Source: Enterococcus mundtii (GTDB lineage Bacteria > Bacillota > Bacilli > Lactobacillales > Enterococcaceae). From it: a stretch of 64,000 bases of DNA. Within the stretch, counting starts at the first letter, position 1, and every line of letters starts with the position of its first letter. The notes below the pieces were generated by a model. It ran no database searches. It was not told the origin of the DNA and saw only the letters and a list, made by a program, of their open reading frames with translations. The translations under genes and the position numbers were made by a program. Location: positions 2,664,001 to 2,728,000 of the forward strand of contig NZ_CP025473.1 of NCBI RefSeq assembly GCF_003957375.1, given 5' to 3'. Positions 54,758 through 64,000 of this stretch are shown piece after piece.

Positions 54758-57700
54758 TTATGGCAGGCCATATCCTGAAATAACATTACTTCCAATGGCG
54801 TAAGTTCTTCTTCTTACTAGATTGTCAGAGTTACCTTCGATGACCTGAATAATATTTCCACCAGAATATTCAACGATTCCTACATGATCTTTTCCTGTTC
54901 TTTCACCAGACCAGTCGAAAAATACAAGGTCCCCAGATTGAGGAACATAATTTTCATTATGTGTTTTGAACTTATCATTCGCTTCAAACCATTCTTTCAT
55001 ATCAAGAACATTTGCTGTATTCAATACTCGTCCTTGTTCCAAGTACCCCGCTTCATTTGCTAGCCATGAAACGAATACGGCTGACCACTCCATTCGATTG
55101 TTGAATCCAGCCCATCGCCAATACTTCTCACCATTCGGATTGCCAAATTCTTTTCTAGCAAGCTCAGCTAATCTGCCTGTATCTGCCATGATGTTTCTTG
55201 TAACCATAGTGGTATAAAACATATTGCCAAAAGCATAGCGCCAGTTATAGCCCAATCCTTGCGCAACAATATGATCGAACGGCATGGTTTGATTATTACT
55301 TTTCATTTGTGCATACAATCGTGCATCTTCGAAGGAATAGGGCGCATTTCGTTTGATCAGATCATCAAGATACGCTTCACCATAATTATAGGCTTGAACC
55401 GCTGCCAGACCATTCAGATTATTACTTTGTGCTTTTTTGAGCAGATAAGCAAAATATTCGACGCCTTTTTCAATCGATTCCTCTGGCGTAGTGATTTTTT
55501 CTAGAGATGATAGTGCCAGTTGCGCATTTATGATATCTGGCTGAATGGCTTCATTTCCACCAGATTCCACCCAAATCATAGATAAAATCGCATTCGTATA
55601 TGCTTCAATACCATGTTTACTCGTTTGTTCTGCAACTCTGTTTTGCCATTTAGTAACTGCTAATGGGGGATTGATCAGATTCCCATGTAACCCACCACCA
55701 TTACGCATATAGGCTAAGTTGGTATCCGTACTAAAGGCTAAATTATCGATGTAGATCGCTGGATAAACATCCGGATCTTTATGCCAGAAACGATATTCTT
55801 TCATTGCAACTAATAAATTCCCATTAAACTGATTTCTTGTATAACCAATCAAATCCCCTGCTTCTAAGTTTCTTCCTGGTCTCACGACTGGATCGATGTT
55901 GACATAATAGGCATAATATTGACCAGTATCCGTTTCTATTGCCGTCGTCCTAGCTCCTGATCCATCGGTATGCCCAGCATAATAGCCATAGTTAATACTT
56001 TCCACTTCTTCAAATGTAGTGGCATAAACAGGCGTTCCTGGTTCTGCTTCCAAAGCGATTTGGTAATGTTGCGTATTGGGATCACGTCGACGATAGCCAA
56101 AATTATCCACTACATTTGCATAGTTCATCTTTCCAAATGGATTGGCCATAAAAATCTTATCTTCAAAGCGATCTTTTTCCATGATTGGGTAATATTTATC
56201 TATTTCATCGTCATCAAAGGCAATGACTCGTCCATAGTAATCGTCATCTCCAGAATAACGCCTAGACACATAGACCTCTACTTCAGGTTCAGAGTCAAAC
56301 ATTTCCCCAATCGTTTGTACATTTATTTTGACGGTAGCCACATTTTTTTTCTCACGTTTTACTTCTGTATGCTCTTCACCTGTTTCTTTATCGGCCGTTA
56401 TTACAATGGTCTCAACTTCTTTATCCTTTTCAATGACGGTCGTGTAGTTGTAGACCATATCATGTAATGCATGGATCTCATCTTTTACCGTGAATACTTT
56501 GATAGGTTCAGATGATAATGGATGAGGTGCATCATGAAAAACGGCATATGTCCTATTTCTCAATGACCACGGAATCCAGACATCTGTTTTTTCTGCCACT
56601 CTTTTTCGATAGGTAGCAATGGCAATATTACCGATATCATAATCTTCAAATTTTGCATTTAAATAGTAGATATAGTTATCTCCGTTGGATATATACATAA
56701 ACTGCTCTGGATCAGATTCTATCCCATTTACTTCAAAATAAACCTCATCATGCTCTGAATCATCAACTAGTCGATTGTATGTATCATAGACCTCCTTGTT
56801 TTTATAAGTATCTAACCATGTGACATAGTTGTATGCTTCGGTAATCATCATCGACTCGGTTTTTACTACGAATAAACTTAAAATCGTTGTCCAAAAAGAA
56901 ACAAAGATCGAAATGATTGCAATGACCACGGCAACAATCAAAATAATAATAATTAATTTTAATAATAAGGGTAACTGTAGCATAAGAAGAACAGTTATGA
57001 TCATCCCAACCAGATTCAAATTCCCCTCTTCATCTCGTCCAACCTTATCAATAATCAAGTCTTTGATTTTATTTTTAAAAGGATTTTTGGGTGAAATTTG
57101 ATTTTTCAACATATTATCTAATTTGGTCCGCATATCCCTTTTAACTGCAACCTTCTTTTTTCCTTCTTTTCGCTTATTGTTTCTTTTCTTTTTTTCAAGC
57201 TGTTCATTTTTAGAAAGATGCAAGGCTCTTTTCTGATTTTTATGACGTATATTTGTTGTGTTAGAACTAATTTTTTCTTGTTGTCCTTGTTGCTTTTCCA
57301 GTTTTGCTTTACTGGTGTATCCTTTGTAGGTAGTATTTTTCTTTTGTTGTTCACGAATCTGTTGATGGCGGTTCTTTTGATTAAAAATTGCTTGAGTGTT
57401 CGCTTTTTCTTTTTTTTGATCTGTGTTGTTATTAGTAACAGGAGCAGGAGCGATGGTTGGATCGACTTTATTAGGGCGCATCATTGAATCATATTGCTGT
57501 TGCTTTAGCTCATCTCTTCGACTCTCTCGAACTCTTTTTCGTCGATGGATGCTCTGGGTATTGACCGATTTGCCTTTATTGGTACTATCTGAAGGTTCCG
57601 GATTCACATTATTCTTATCGTTTTTTCTTTGCTTTCTCTGAAAACTTGCTTGCTGGGAGTTTCTTTTGATACGAGGATTGTTCCCATTCAATAACTTCAT

Positions 57701-57847
57701 CAGCTTTTTTCTTCGAGAAGTACTAATAGAATTATCTTTTTTTAAAGATAGTTTGCTACCTCTTACTACCATTTTTTTATTATTTGTGCTGGTAGTTGTA
57801 GCATTCTTACCTGCCCTGTTCTTGTCTAAAATTTTTGAATCAGCCAC
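54758..57847 (-). CDS. PrgK-like multidomain cell-wall hydrolase of the channel
   Basis: The 1029-aa protein has a basic disordered amino part (1-270), a membrane segment (about 283-335), a LytM/M23-like domain (about 595-700), a lysozyme/SLT-like domain with SMIWVESGG (about 735-890) and a CHAP domain (about 910-1029). The M23 part reads HYQIAL where metal-binding members have HxGxD. The CHAP part reads EWSAVFVSW, with Ser in place of the catalytic Cys; its His (DHVGIVE) is kept. So only the muramidase looks active. It starts with GTG at 57847. It locally opens peptidoglycan for the conjugation channel. Confidence 0.85.
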   Translation of the reverse strand: MADSKILDKNRAGKNATTTSTNNKKMVVRGSKLSLKKDNSISTSRRKKLMKLLNGNNPRIKRNSQQASFQRKQRKNDKNNVNPEPSDSTNKGKSVNTQSIHRRKRVRESRRDELKQQQYDSMMRPNKVDPTIAPAPVTNNNTDQKKEKANTQAIFNQKNRHQQIREQQKKNTTYKGYTSKAKLEKQQGQQEKISSNTTNIRHKNQKRALHLSKNEQLEKKKRNNKRKEGKKKVAVKRDMRTKLDNMLKNQISPKNPFKNKIKDLIIDKVGRDEEGNLNLVGMIITVLLMLQLPLLLKLIIIILIVAVVIAIISIFVSFWTTILSLFVVKTESMMITEAYNYVTWLDTYKNKEVYDTYNRLVDDSEHDEVYFEVNGIESDPEQFMYISNGDNYIYYLNAKFEDYDIGNIAIATYRKRVAEKTDVWIPWSLRNRTYAVFHDAPHPLSSEPIKVFTVKDEIHALHDMVYNYTTVIEKDKEVETIVITADKETGEEHTEVKREKKNVATVKINVQTIGEMFDSEPEVEVYVSRRYSGDDDYYGRVIAFDDDEIDKYYPIMEKDRFEDKIFMANPFGKMNYANVVDNFGYRRRDPNTQHYQIALEAEPGTPVYATTFEEVESINYGYYAGHTDGSGARTTAIETDTGQYYAYYVNIDPVVRPGRNLEAGDLIGYTRNQFNGNLLVAMKEYRFWHKDPDVYPAIYIDNLAFSTDTNLAYMRNGGGLHGNLINPPLAVTKWQNRVAEQTSKHGIEAYTNAILSMIWVESGGNEAIQPDIINAQLALSSLEKITTPEESIEKGVEYFAYLLKKAQSNNLNGLAAVQAYNYGEAYLDDLIKRNAPYSFEDARLYAQMKSNNQTMPFDHIVAQGLGYNWRYAFGNMFYTTMVTRNIMADTGRLAELARKEFGNPNGEKYWRWAGFNNRMEWSAVFVSWLANEAGYLEQGRVLNTANVLDMKEWFEANDKFKTHNENYVPQSGDLVFFDWSGERTGKDHVGIVEYSGGNIIQVIEGNSDNLVRRRTYAIGSNVISGYGLP

Positions 57848-57874
57848 TTTCCTGTTTCCTTTCCCGTATGCCTA

Positions 57875-60217
57875 TCAAGTTTCTCCAGGTTTCGTTGACA
57901 TCATCTTATAGAGCTGCGTATCTTTAGGGAAATGATCATAAAAGGGTAACGTTGTATCCCCAAACACCATTAGACCATACCCTTCTGGAGAGTTCACTAC
58001 GTATTTTTCTTGTTCTTCTGAAATATCAAACAGTCTAACTAGCTGTGTGCGGTCTGATTTTGCTTGATTCAACATCATGATAAAATCGCTATTTGACAAC
58101 ATCCGTCGAGCTAAATCGGACAATAGTAAGGTTTCGACGTTCTGGGTAATGCCAGTCGGGATTGCTCCCCACTTTCGTGCACGACTCCATAGTTCAAAGA
58201 AGTAGTTCTCAGAATATTCATTCGTAAACAAAAGCTGCATTTCATCGATATATAACCACGTACGAACACCACGTTCACGGTTGGTCGTGATTCGATTCCA
58301 CACTTGGTCTAATACAATCAGCATCCCCATCGTTTTCAATTGTTTTCCTAGATCCTTGATATCATAAATCACTAAACGCTTGGTAATGTCGACATTTGTC
58401 TCGGCAGAAAAGACCGATAAACTTCCTTCAATATAGATTTCAAGATCCATGACTAATTGCTTGGCTTCTTCTTCTTCTTGTTCTTTTAAAATATTGTAAA
58501 AGTCAATGAAGGTTGGCGTACGGTCATTCAACACTTCATATGTTCGACGACAAACACGGTCAATCAACGTTTTTTGTGCCGAACTTAGCCCCAAGGCACC
58601 ACCAATGATCAGGTCAAATAACGAAATCAAGAACTCTGATTTTAGCACGACCGGATCAGTATCATCTCCATAGTTCTCATTGATATCCATGGGATTGATC
58701 GTTGTCGGTGAATCACTCGAGATTTTGATGATCTCACCGTTGAAATTTTGACCAATAACAGAATATTCTCGCTCAGGATCAATAATGATGACTTCATCAT
58801 CTGCATCGCGCAGTAGTACATTGACGATTTCACGTTTGACTGAGAAACTTTTACCAGAACCTGGTGTTCCTAGAACGAATCCATTCGGTGCTTTTAATAA
58901 TTTTCGATCGAGTGAAAGAATATTTTTTGAAATCGCATTGACACCATAATACTTCCCATTTTCTTGAATCAAATCCGAAATCGTGAATGGGATAAAAATG
59001 GCGGTACTTGCTGTTGAAAGTGTTCGATCTAATGGAATCGCATTGATTCCCAACGGTAATGTTGCATTCAAGCCATTTTCTTGCATGAACTCCAATTCAA
59101 TGAGTTTAAATCCAAAGCGACGAGACACTGAGTTTATTTCATCATGGACCTCAGCCAATTTTTCTTTCGTGGGTGAATGGAAATAGACAGATCCTGTTAT
59201 CGCATATAATTTTTGTCCCCTGTTTTGTAGGTCATCCACCAGTCCTTTGGCTTCTGTTAATGAGTAAGAGAGTTCATAAGAGAGCATCTCAAAGTCATAT
59301 CCACTTTGTAATGCCTTCTTCTGCTCATCCACTTTTTGTTGTTCCATAAAAGCCAATTTCGTCTTCACTAAATCAAAGGCTTCATCTTGATCCATTGGTT
59401 CAATATGTAAAGATACAACAATTTCACGAGGGATTTCTAACATTTCAAAAAGAAACGTATCTGATAATTCAGAAGGGTATTCTTGTAAATATAATGTTTT
59501 TGTATAGTGATCATCTATTTTTACGTGGTTTTTGTTTTCCTTAAATTCCATGACTTCAGGTAGTACCTCGTCGACTTCTGTCTTAACCGTCTTATCATTC
59601 GTTAATAAAATTTCAGAAATCATATGTAATAATTTTGTTTTTTCTACCTTTTTTGCTTGACTGCCTAAGCGACTAGCAAACATTTCAAAACGATCTGCTA
59701 CCATCTCTAATTCTTTTTGCGCAATCTCCAACGTAGGATGTTTCTGCACAAAAGTAAATAAGATCGTTTTTTTGAAGCCATTTTTTTCTTCATCTAATTT
59801 CCTTGAAATGACTTGATTCATTTCCTCACGATATGAATCGAGGAAATCATTTTTTGCCTTGTAATAAAGAACCGATTGCAAATCAGCAAGCGGTCGTTTC
59901 TTTTTATAAACAGTGAGTTGCAACTTTGTTTTACTACTCAATGAATTTAAAAAGTCGCAGTATTGAGAGAAAATTTCAATTTGATGATCGTCAGAAGATA
60001 ATTGATAATTGATATCTTGTAACTCAAGCGTTAATGAATAGGTAAATTCATCGATTTTACAAATACCACTTTCATAAATCTCTTCAAACCTAAACGTATC
60101 TCTAAAAGGATCAATATCCTCTTTCTTCTTTGATTTAGGTTTACTAATAAATTCTTTTTCCTCATCTTTTGTTTTTTTAGTTGGTTTTAACGCTTTGAGT
60201 GCTTTTAACTTCATCAT
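57875..60217 (-). CDS. virB4: VirB4-family conjugation ATPase
   Basis: The 780-aa ATPase has Walker A GTPGSGKS (about 450) and Walker B WLYIDEMQLLF (about 651). An amino-terminal VirB4 region (DTFRFEEIYESGICKIDEFT) is present. It powers assembly and substrate transfer of the type IV channel at the membrane. Its ATG overlaps the PrgI stop by four bases. It matches PrgJ/TraE types. Confidence 0.95.
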   Translation of the reverse strand: MMKLKALKALKPTKKTKDEEKEFISKPKSKKKEDIDPFRDTFRFEEIYESGICKIDEFTYSLTLELQDINYQLSSDDHQIEIFSQYCDFLNSLSSKTKLQLTVYKKKRPLADLQSVLYYKAKNDFLDSYREEMNQVISRKLDEEKNGFKKTILFTFVQKHPTLEIAQKELEMVADRFEMFASRLGSQAKKVEKTKLLHMISEILLTNDKTVKTEVDEVLPEVMEFKENKNHVKIDDHYTKTLYLQEYPSELSDTFLFEMLEIPREIVVSLHIEPMDQDEAFDLVKTKLAFMEQQKVDEQKKALQSGYDFEMLSYELSYSLTEAKGLVDDLQNRGQKLYAITGSVYFHSPTKEKLAEVHDEINSVSRRFGFKLIELEFMQENGLNATLPLGINAIPLDRTLSTASTAIFIPFTISDLIQENGKYYGVNAISKNILSLDRKLLKAPNGFVLGTPGSGKSFSVKREIVNVLLRDADDEVIIIDPEREYSVIGQNFNGEIIKISSDSPTTINPMDINENYGDDTDPVVLKSEFLISLFDLIIGGALGLSSAQKTLIDRVCRRTYEVLNDRTPTFIDFYNILKEQEEEEAKQLVMDLEIYIEGSLSVFSAETNVDITKRLVIYDIKDLGKQLKTMGMLIVLDQVWNRITTNRERGVRTWLYIDEMQLLFTNEYSENYFFELWSRARKWGAIPTGITQNVETLLLSDLARRMLSNSDFIMMLNQAKSDRTQLVRLFDISEEQEKYVVNSPEGYGLMVFGDTTLPFYDHFPKDTQLYKMMSTKPGET

Positions 60218-60564
60218 GTTTCTTGCCCGCCTACATCTTCAATTTCTTTATTCATTTCTTCCTTAGGCTTCTTTTTTCGTGTCCCTGGTGCCACGTGGTA
60301 TTTGAAAAATTGTTTAAGATAGATGTCAAATGTCAACCCATTTCTTTTAAACCAACCAAATGAAACGATTGGAATGGATGAAAGAATCATAAACCAACTT
60401 GTGATTTCCATAGGAATCTTTAATCCTGCAATGAAAATCAAACTGATCAAGACATTTACTCCAGCTGCAATAGCTAAACAAAGCAGCTGCTTTAAATTCA
60501 TTCCTGCAATTACCTTTTCTTTATATTCTTTAATATCCTTTGGTATCTTTACCTCAACTGCCAT
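60214..60564 (-). CDS. prgI: PrgI-family (VirB3-like) membrane protein
   Basis: The 116-aa protein has AVEVKIPKDIKEYKEKVIAG at the start and two membrane segments (about 27-70), typical of PrgI. It is a short inner-channel subunit that works with VirB4, as its overlap with that gene suggests. The ribosome site is AAGGAGG. Confidence 0.9.
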   Translation of the reverse strand: MAVEVKIPKDIKEYKEKVIAGMNLKQLLCLAIAAGVNVLISLIFIAGLKIPMEITSWFMILSSIPIVSFGWFKRNGLTFDIYLKQFFKYHVAPGTRKKKPKEEMNKEIEDVGGQET

Positions 60565-60573
60565 AGTTCCTCC

Positions 60574-61398
60574 TTACGATGCTGACATCAATGTTTTTGC
60601 CCATCCCTTAGTTTTATTTACAGAAAGCAATAAAGCAATCATGTAAACTGTCAAACCTAAAATAATCCCAAAAATTCCTGAACCAACTTCTTCCATGATA
60701 CGATGAAAAATCGTTGGATAAATTACCAATACTAACGCGATGAATGTTCCCTGTAGACCGAGTGCAGCGAAATTTTTGAAGAATCCCTTGCTCATCACGG
60801 AAAACTCTTGACTCGGTAAAGCACTCATCGGAATTGGGGCCATCGCACAAAATATATACATCTCCAAAAAACGAAGATAAATGGTAACTTGAACCAGTAC
60901 GCGCACAACAAGTGATGCTAAAAACAGGATACACATCACGAGTAATACGACTAATTGTGACCACCAACTTAGTTGAGAGACCGCTTGTCTGACTGCATCT
61001 GCTGTATCTCTTACAGTTGAAGCATTTCCAATTGTTAAAATCCTAGTGGTTAGATTGCCGGCAATGATAACCATACCATCTAAAATATCTTGAATTCTTA
61101 AAATAACTATGTAACAAATGACGAATTTGATCAATGCTTTGATAATCATCTCAAATCCTAACATGGGAGCTCCACCTGCACCTTCAACTTTCGTTGAAAT
61201 TTTTTGAAACTCTAATAGAATAAAAATTGCTAGAATGGATAAAGCAAGTGGCCCAACTACGTGTTGCTGTAGTCGTTCCACTAAACTGTAGGCATCATAT
61301 ATGTAACTTCGTAAATCCATTCCTAAAACATTTTTTAAATCGTCCCCATTAAGAAATGTCATGATTTGATCAAAGATAGTCATAATTGCAGATTCCAT
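60574..61398 (-). CDS. VirB6-like polytopic channel protein
   Basis: The 274-aa protein has five to six membrane segments (LALSILAIFILLEF; LVVLLVMCILFLASLVVRVL; FMEMYIF-type region around 185) and fits the VirB6/TrbL-like proteins of Firmicute ICEs. It should line the membrane path of the channel. It lies nine bases before prgI. Confidence 0.85.
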   Translation of the reverse strand: MESAIMTIFDQIMTFLNGDDLKNVLGMDLRSYIYDAYSLVERLQQHVVGPLALSILAIFILLEFQKISTKVEGAGGAPMLGFEMIIKALIKFVICYIVILRIQDILDGMVIIAGNLTTRILTIGNASTVRDTADAVRQAVSQLSWWSQLVVLLVMCILFLASLVVRVLVQVTIYLRFLEMYIFCAMAPIPMSALPSQEFSVMSKGFFKNFAALGLQGTFIALVLVIYPTIFHRIMEEVGSGIFGIILGLTVYMIALLLSVNKTKGWAKTLMSAS

Positions 61399-61432
61399 AT
61401 GCTATACTCCTACTCTTCTTTTTGCGCAACGA

Positions 61433-61660
61433 TTATGGTAAAAATGATCCAATGTTGAATGAAGTAGCAAACCAACCCGCAGCGACTAGAATCAATCCAC
61501 CACCAACAATCTGCCAAATCCCTTGTTGTAATTGAGGGCCATTTTTATCTTTTAACGCACCAGCGAGGATAATTGTTCCCCAAATCAACCATAGTCCACC
61601 ACCAATTAATGTAAACTGTGAAACTAATCCAAATACTTGTTCTAATAATTGTGCATCCAT
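61433..61660 (-). CDS. VirB2-like small membrane protein (75 aa)
   Basis: The 75-aa protein has two hydrophobic helices (FTLIGGGLWLIWGTIILAGA; GIWQIVGGGLILVAAGWF) around a short polar loop, as in the Maff2/VirB2-like group. It lies between the coupling protein and VirB6 genes. It has no signal cleavage site that I can see. Confidence 0.8.
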   Translation of the reverse strand: MDAQLLEQVFGLVSQFTLIGGGLWLIWGTIILAGALKDKNGPQLQQGIWQIVGGGLILVAAGWFATSFNIGSFLP

Positions 61661-62073
61661 AATTTTGCTAATCTCCTTTTTTGTAAAAATAATTTTTTAT
61701 TTTATTTCATAAATTTAGTATATGCGAAATTCTCTGTTTACTTGTATCAGTTATTTCTTCCATTAGAAATTTTAGAATAAATAGAGCCCGTTCCTTTAGT
61801 AGATGAACTGGATAATCGCCTATTAGCAAATGAATTTTGTTTTAAGGACTAGAACCATCCTTTACAATTAACCTTCGATAATAAACCGCCCACATGTTAT
61901 TCTTACTGACTATTTCTATATTGCTTCAACGTCCGATCACTAAAATAAACAAATTTCATTGTTCTTTTCAGTGATCCTTGATTTTTAGCTACTAAAAAGC
62001 ACCACATTCTCAAACTAACATTCGAATGAAGGTGCTCTCTATTTATTTATGAGTGATTCATTGATCGAACTAG
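61661..62073 (-). other. Gene-free 410 bp with the traG terminator
   Basis: A terminator at 61994-62036 (minus: AGCACC(T)TCATTC against GAATGTGGTGCT, then T) ends traG. The rest holds no supported gene and probably the promoter for the 75-aa gene onward. Confidence 0.7.
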
Positions 62074-63792
62074 TTAAGCAGATAAATTTCGTTCATACAT
62101 ATAGGAATTTGTTACATCGCCTAACTTCTTATAGTTTTTATGTTTCATAATATCATATTTCTTTGATAAAAACGGATGAACTCCGCGAATTTTCAAGATA
62201 CACTCCTGTCCTTTGAGACTTGCTACTTCATCAGGGTCCATCAAGTTCCGTCCTAATTTCTGGAAGTTCTCACTAAAGGAACCATTGCTTCCTTTGGTGA
62301 CACTTGTATTTCTTTGTTCAATCGTTTGTTTCCCTAGCAATTTTGAGATATATTCATGCGTACTTTGTTCCATTCCGCCTAAATATAAAAAGACATCACT
62401 GGTCCCAATAATTGTTTCCCACGTATCTTTATACAAGGTTTTTAGCTGACTGATATTTTGTAAAATAACATTTGTGGAGATTTCACGGCTTCGAATAACC
62501 GAAATCACTTTTTCAAAATCAGGAATTTGTCCAATATTGGCAAACTCATCTAGGATACAACGGACATGACAAGGTAATCGTCCCTTATAAACGTTATCGG
62601 CTTTATAAACTAACATGTCAAATAATTGCTGATACATCATACTCGCTAAAAAGTTGAAACTGGTATCTGTATCAGGCAATAAGATATATAAGATCGTTTT
62701 GACATCACCAACTGTATCCAGCTCAAGTGTATCTTGTGAAACGAGTTCCTTGATACTTGGGATATCAAATGGTGACAACCGCACGCCTAGACTGACTAAG
62801 ATACTTTTCGTCGTTTTATCACCAGAAAGTTTAAAAATCTTGTACTGTGATACCGCAAAGTTTGTCGGATCTTTTTGTTCTAACTCATTGAATAAAATAT
62901 CTAATGGGCTGACATAGCCAGGCACATCTTCTTCAATATCTGCTAAACGGACTAATTCAATCACGTTTCCTAACGTCCGATCTTCTGCGGTTACTTCTTG
63001 GATCAAAAAGCTAAAAATAGCCATCAATAGGGCTGTTTCAGCTTTTTCCCAAAAATCGTCTCCGCCTTTTTTATCTGGGTTCGTCGTATTTTTGATAAGA
63101 TTGTTCACGATTTTCAAGATATCATCCTCTGTTTGGATATATTGAAACGGGTTGTACTGATGCGTATCTCTTCGGTTGATCAAGTCAAAAATCTTGATTT
63201 GATAACCCGCTTCTTCAAACATTTTGCCTGTTTCAGCTAATAATAAGCCTTTAGAATCACTGACGACATAAGAGGAATGCATTTGCATCAAGTTAGGTTT
63301 TACATAAAATCGCGTCTTACCACTACCGGCTCCTCCCACCACAACGACATTTTTATTTCGATTAAAATTATCGTTTCGTGTAATCTTCATACGTCCTGAT
63401 AATGATAAGCTTTCACTCTTCGTCAACAAGATATTGAAGTCTTTTTTCTTATCAAGAAATGCACGGATGTCGCTGTACTTTCCCCATCGTGCACTTCCAT
63501 ATTCTTCATTAGGGCGGGTATTCTTCTCATCAAACGTCTTATATAAGACAAAAAGTACATAGGAAATAGCAGCAACCGCTGCTATCCCTAATGACATTGG
63601 TTCATAAGAAAATTGTGGGGCAAATCTAGAAAGTTCTTCAAATGTTCGGTTGAATGCTGTTAGTAAATTATCTACAAATGATAAATTCCCAGTATTCTCT
63701 GCTAAAAATAAATAACCAATACGATTACCCACATAAAGCAGAATACCAATTACTAACACATGCACTACCATAAGCTGCCGGGAATTTTTCAA
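62074..63792 (-). CDS. traG: VirD4/TraG-family coupling ATPase
   Basis: The 572-aa protein has two amino-terminal membrane segments (about 8-28, 65-85), Walker A GGAGSGKT (about 148-155) and Walker B ILDEFANIGQIPDF (about 412-425). It takes the relaxase-DNA complex to the channel. It starts with TTG at 63792 after AAAGGAA. It matches PcfC of pCF10 and ICE coupling proteins. A separate terminator shows that expression is partly uncoupled from the channel genes. Confidence 0.95.
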   Translation of the reverse strand: MKNSRQLMVVHVLVIGILLYVGNRIGYLFLAENTGNLSFVDNLLTAFNRTFEELSRFAPQFSYEPMSLGIAAVAAISYVLFVLYKTFDEKNTRPNEEYGSARWGKYSDIRAFLDKKKDFNILLTKSESLSLSGRMKITRNDNFNRNKNVVVVGGAGSGKTRFYVKPNLMQMHSSYVVSDSKGLLLAETGKMFEEAGYQIKIFDLINRRDTHQYNPFQYIQTEDDILKIVNNLIKNTTNPDKKGGDDFWEKAETALLMAIFSFLIQEVTAEDRTLGNVIELVRLADIEEDVPGYVSPLDILFNELEQKDPTNFAVSQYKIFKLSGDKTTKSILVSLGVRLSPFDIPSIKELVSQDTLELDTVGDVKTILYILLPDTDTSFNFLASMMYQQLFDMLVYKADNVYKGRLPCHVRCILDEFANIGQIPDFEKVISVIRSREISTNVILQNISQLKTLYKDTWETIIGTSDVFLYLGGMEQSTHEYISKLLGKQTIEQRNTSVTKGSNGSFSENFQKLGRNLMDPDEVASLKGQECILKIRGVHPFLSKKYDIMKHKNYKKLGDVTNSYMYERNLSA

Positions 63793-63825
63793 ATTTTTTT
63801 ATTTCCTTTCAGTCAAAGTTATTTT

Positions 63826-64000
63826 TTATAATTGTGTCGTTTTAGTTTTCTTATTATTTTGAATTTGAGCCTGGGCTTGCTGACTACGCGCTCGGTTATT
63901 TCGCTCATTTGATAATTGCAACGAATTTCTTCTTAATGACTCAAAGCTTGCTTGTCGTCCGATATCTGGACTCGTACCGGAAAAGCTTGCACGACGTTCG
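63826..64000 (-). CDS. C-terminal end of an accessory conjugation protein (partial)
   Basis: About 57 codons end ARSQQAQAQIQNNKKTKTTQL-like, rich in Gln, Asn, Arg and Ser, with SGTSPDIGRQASFESLRRNS before. The gene runs off the window. Its position just upstream of the coupling protein gene is where PcfB-type (DUF3801) proteins stand, but only the variable tail is seen. Confidence 0.6.
   Translation of the reverse strand, partial: ERRASFSGTSPDIGRQASFESLRRNSLQLSNERNNRARSQQAQAQIQNNKKTKTTQL

Larger units (their letters stand above)
53146..64000 (-). mobile_element. Type IV secretion module of a conjugative element (continues right)
   Basis: Nine leftward genes form a Gram-positive conjugation machine in an order close to pCF10 prg/pcf and ICE modules: coupling protein, VirB2-like, VirB6-like, PrgI, VirB4, PrgK-like hydrolase, two accessory proteins. 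Relaxase and integrase are not in the window and may lie beyond 64000. The left edge lies after the dmkA terminator; no attachment repeat was found there. Confidence 0.75.

Noticed and set aside
1-64000. tRNA, rRNA or insertion sequences
   Set aside because: No cloverleaf, rRNA stretch or transposase with terminal repeats was recognised anywhere in the window.

Overview
The window comes from a low-GC Gram-positive bacterium, almost certainly an Enterococcus. Support: the RpoB (1205 aa from a TTG start) and RpoC (1217 aa) sequences, frequent strong GGAGG sites with TTG/GTG starts, a PTS/PRD-regulated sugar operon with a cre site, a flavin-based extracellular electron transfer locus and a pCF10/ICE-style Gram-positive type IV secretion cluster. 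I cannot fix the species from this window.

Layout. (1) 1-6250: a leftward sugar operon under a PRD-containing PTS activator: PTS EIIA, EIIB, EIIA, EIIB (a duplicated copy) and EIIC, then a fructose-6-phosphate aldolase-like protein, an allulose-6-phosphate 3-epimerase (AlsE-like) and the start of transketolase. It probably imports and phosphorylates a ketohexose and feeds it to fructose-6-P, triose-P and the pentose phosphates. Tandem ~120-bp hairpin repeats flank it (about 490-719 and 6349-6745). (2) 7281-25795: an ~18.5-kb integrative element inserted in the 3' part of rpsI. It replaced the last ~28 codons and the terminator of rpsI; the displaced host copy remains at 7196-7312 with its own terminator. 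Cargo is a type I restriction-modification operon hsdM-hsdS-PIN nuclease-hsdR, a primase-like replication protein split by one in-frame stop, a lipoprotein with small partners, a serine recombinase, an unknown 306-aa protein, a short tyrosine recombinase and the integrase. No relaxase or transfer gene is visible inside it. (3) 25682-44957: mostly core genes: rpsI-rplM, argG-argH, dps, gntK, comC-type prepilin peptidase, msrA, a DnaA-box cluster, rpoC-rpoB, birA, a gene-poor stretch, and two orphan genes. (4) 45379-53091: the extracellular electron transfer locus (dmkB, eetB, eetA, ndh2 leftward; pplA, fmnB, dmkA rightward): demethylmenaquinone synthesis, a dedicated NADH dehydrogenase, and a flavinylated surface lipoprotein with its flavin transferase. 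(5) 53146-64000: a leftward type IV secretion module of a conjugative element (VirD4, VirB2-like, VirB6-like, PrgI, VirB4, a PrgK-like multidomain hydrolase and two accessory proteins) that runs off the right edge.

Most interesting points: a PIN-domain nuclease in the operon position that the PrrC anticodon nuclease occupies in the E. coli prr locus; the rpsI-restoring element with a 29-bp attachment core and symmetric internal 17-bp repeats; a DnaA-box cluster between msrA and rpoC; a PrgK-like hydrolase whose CHAP cysteine is a serine; and long head-to-tail hairpin repeats that keep their fold while the stem sequence changes. No tRNA, rRNA, CRISPR array or intact insertion sequence was seen.
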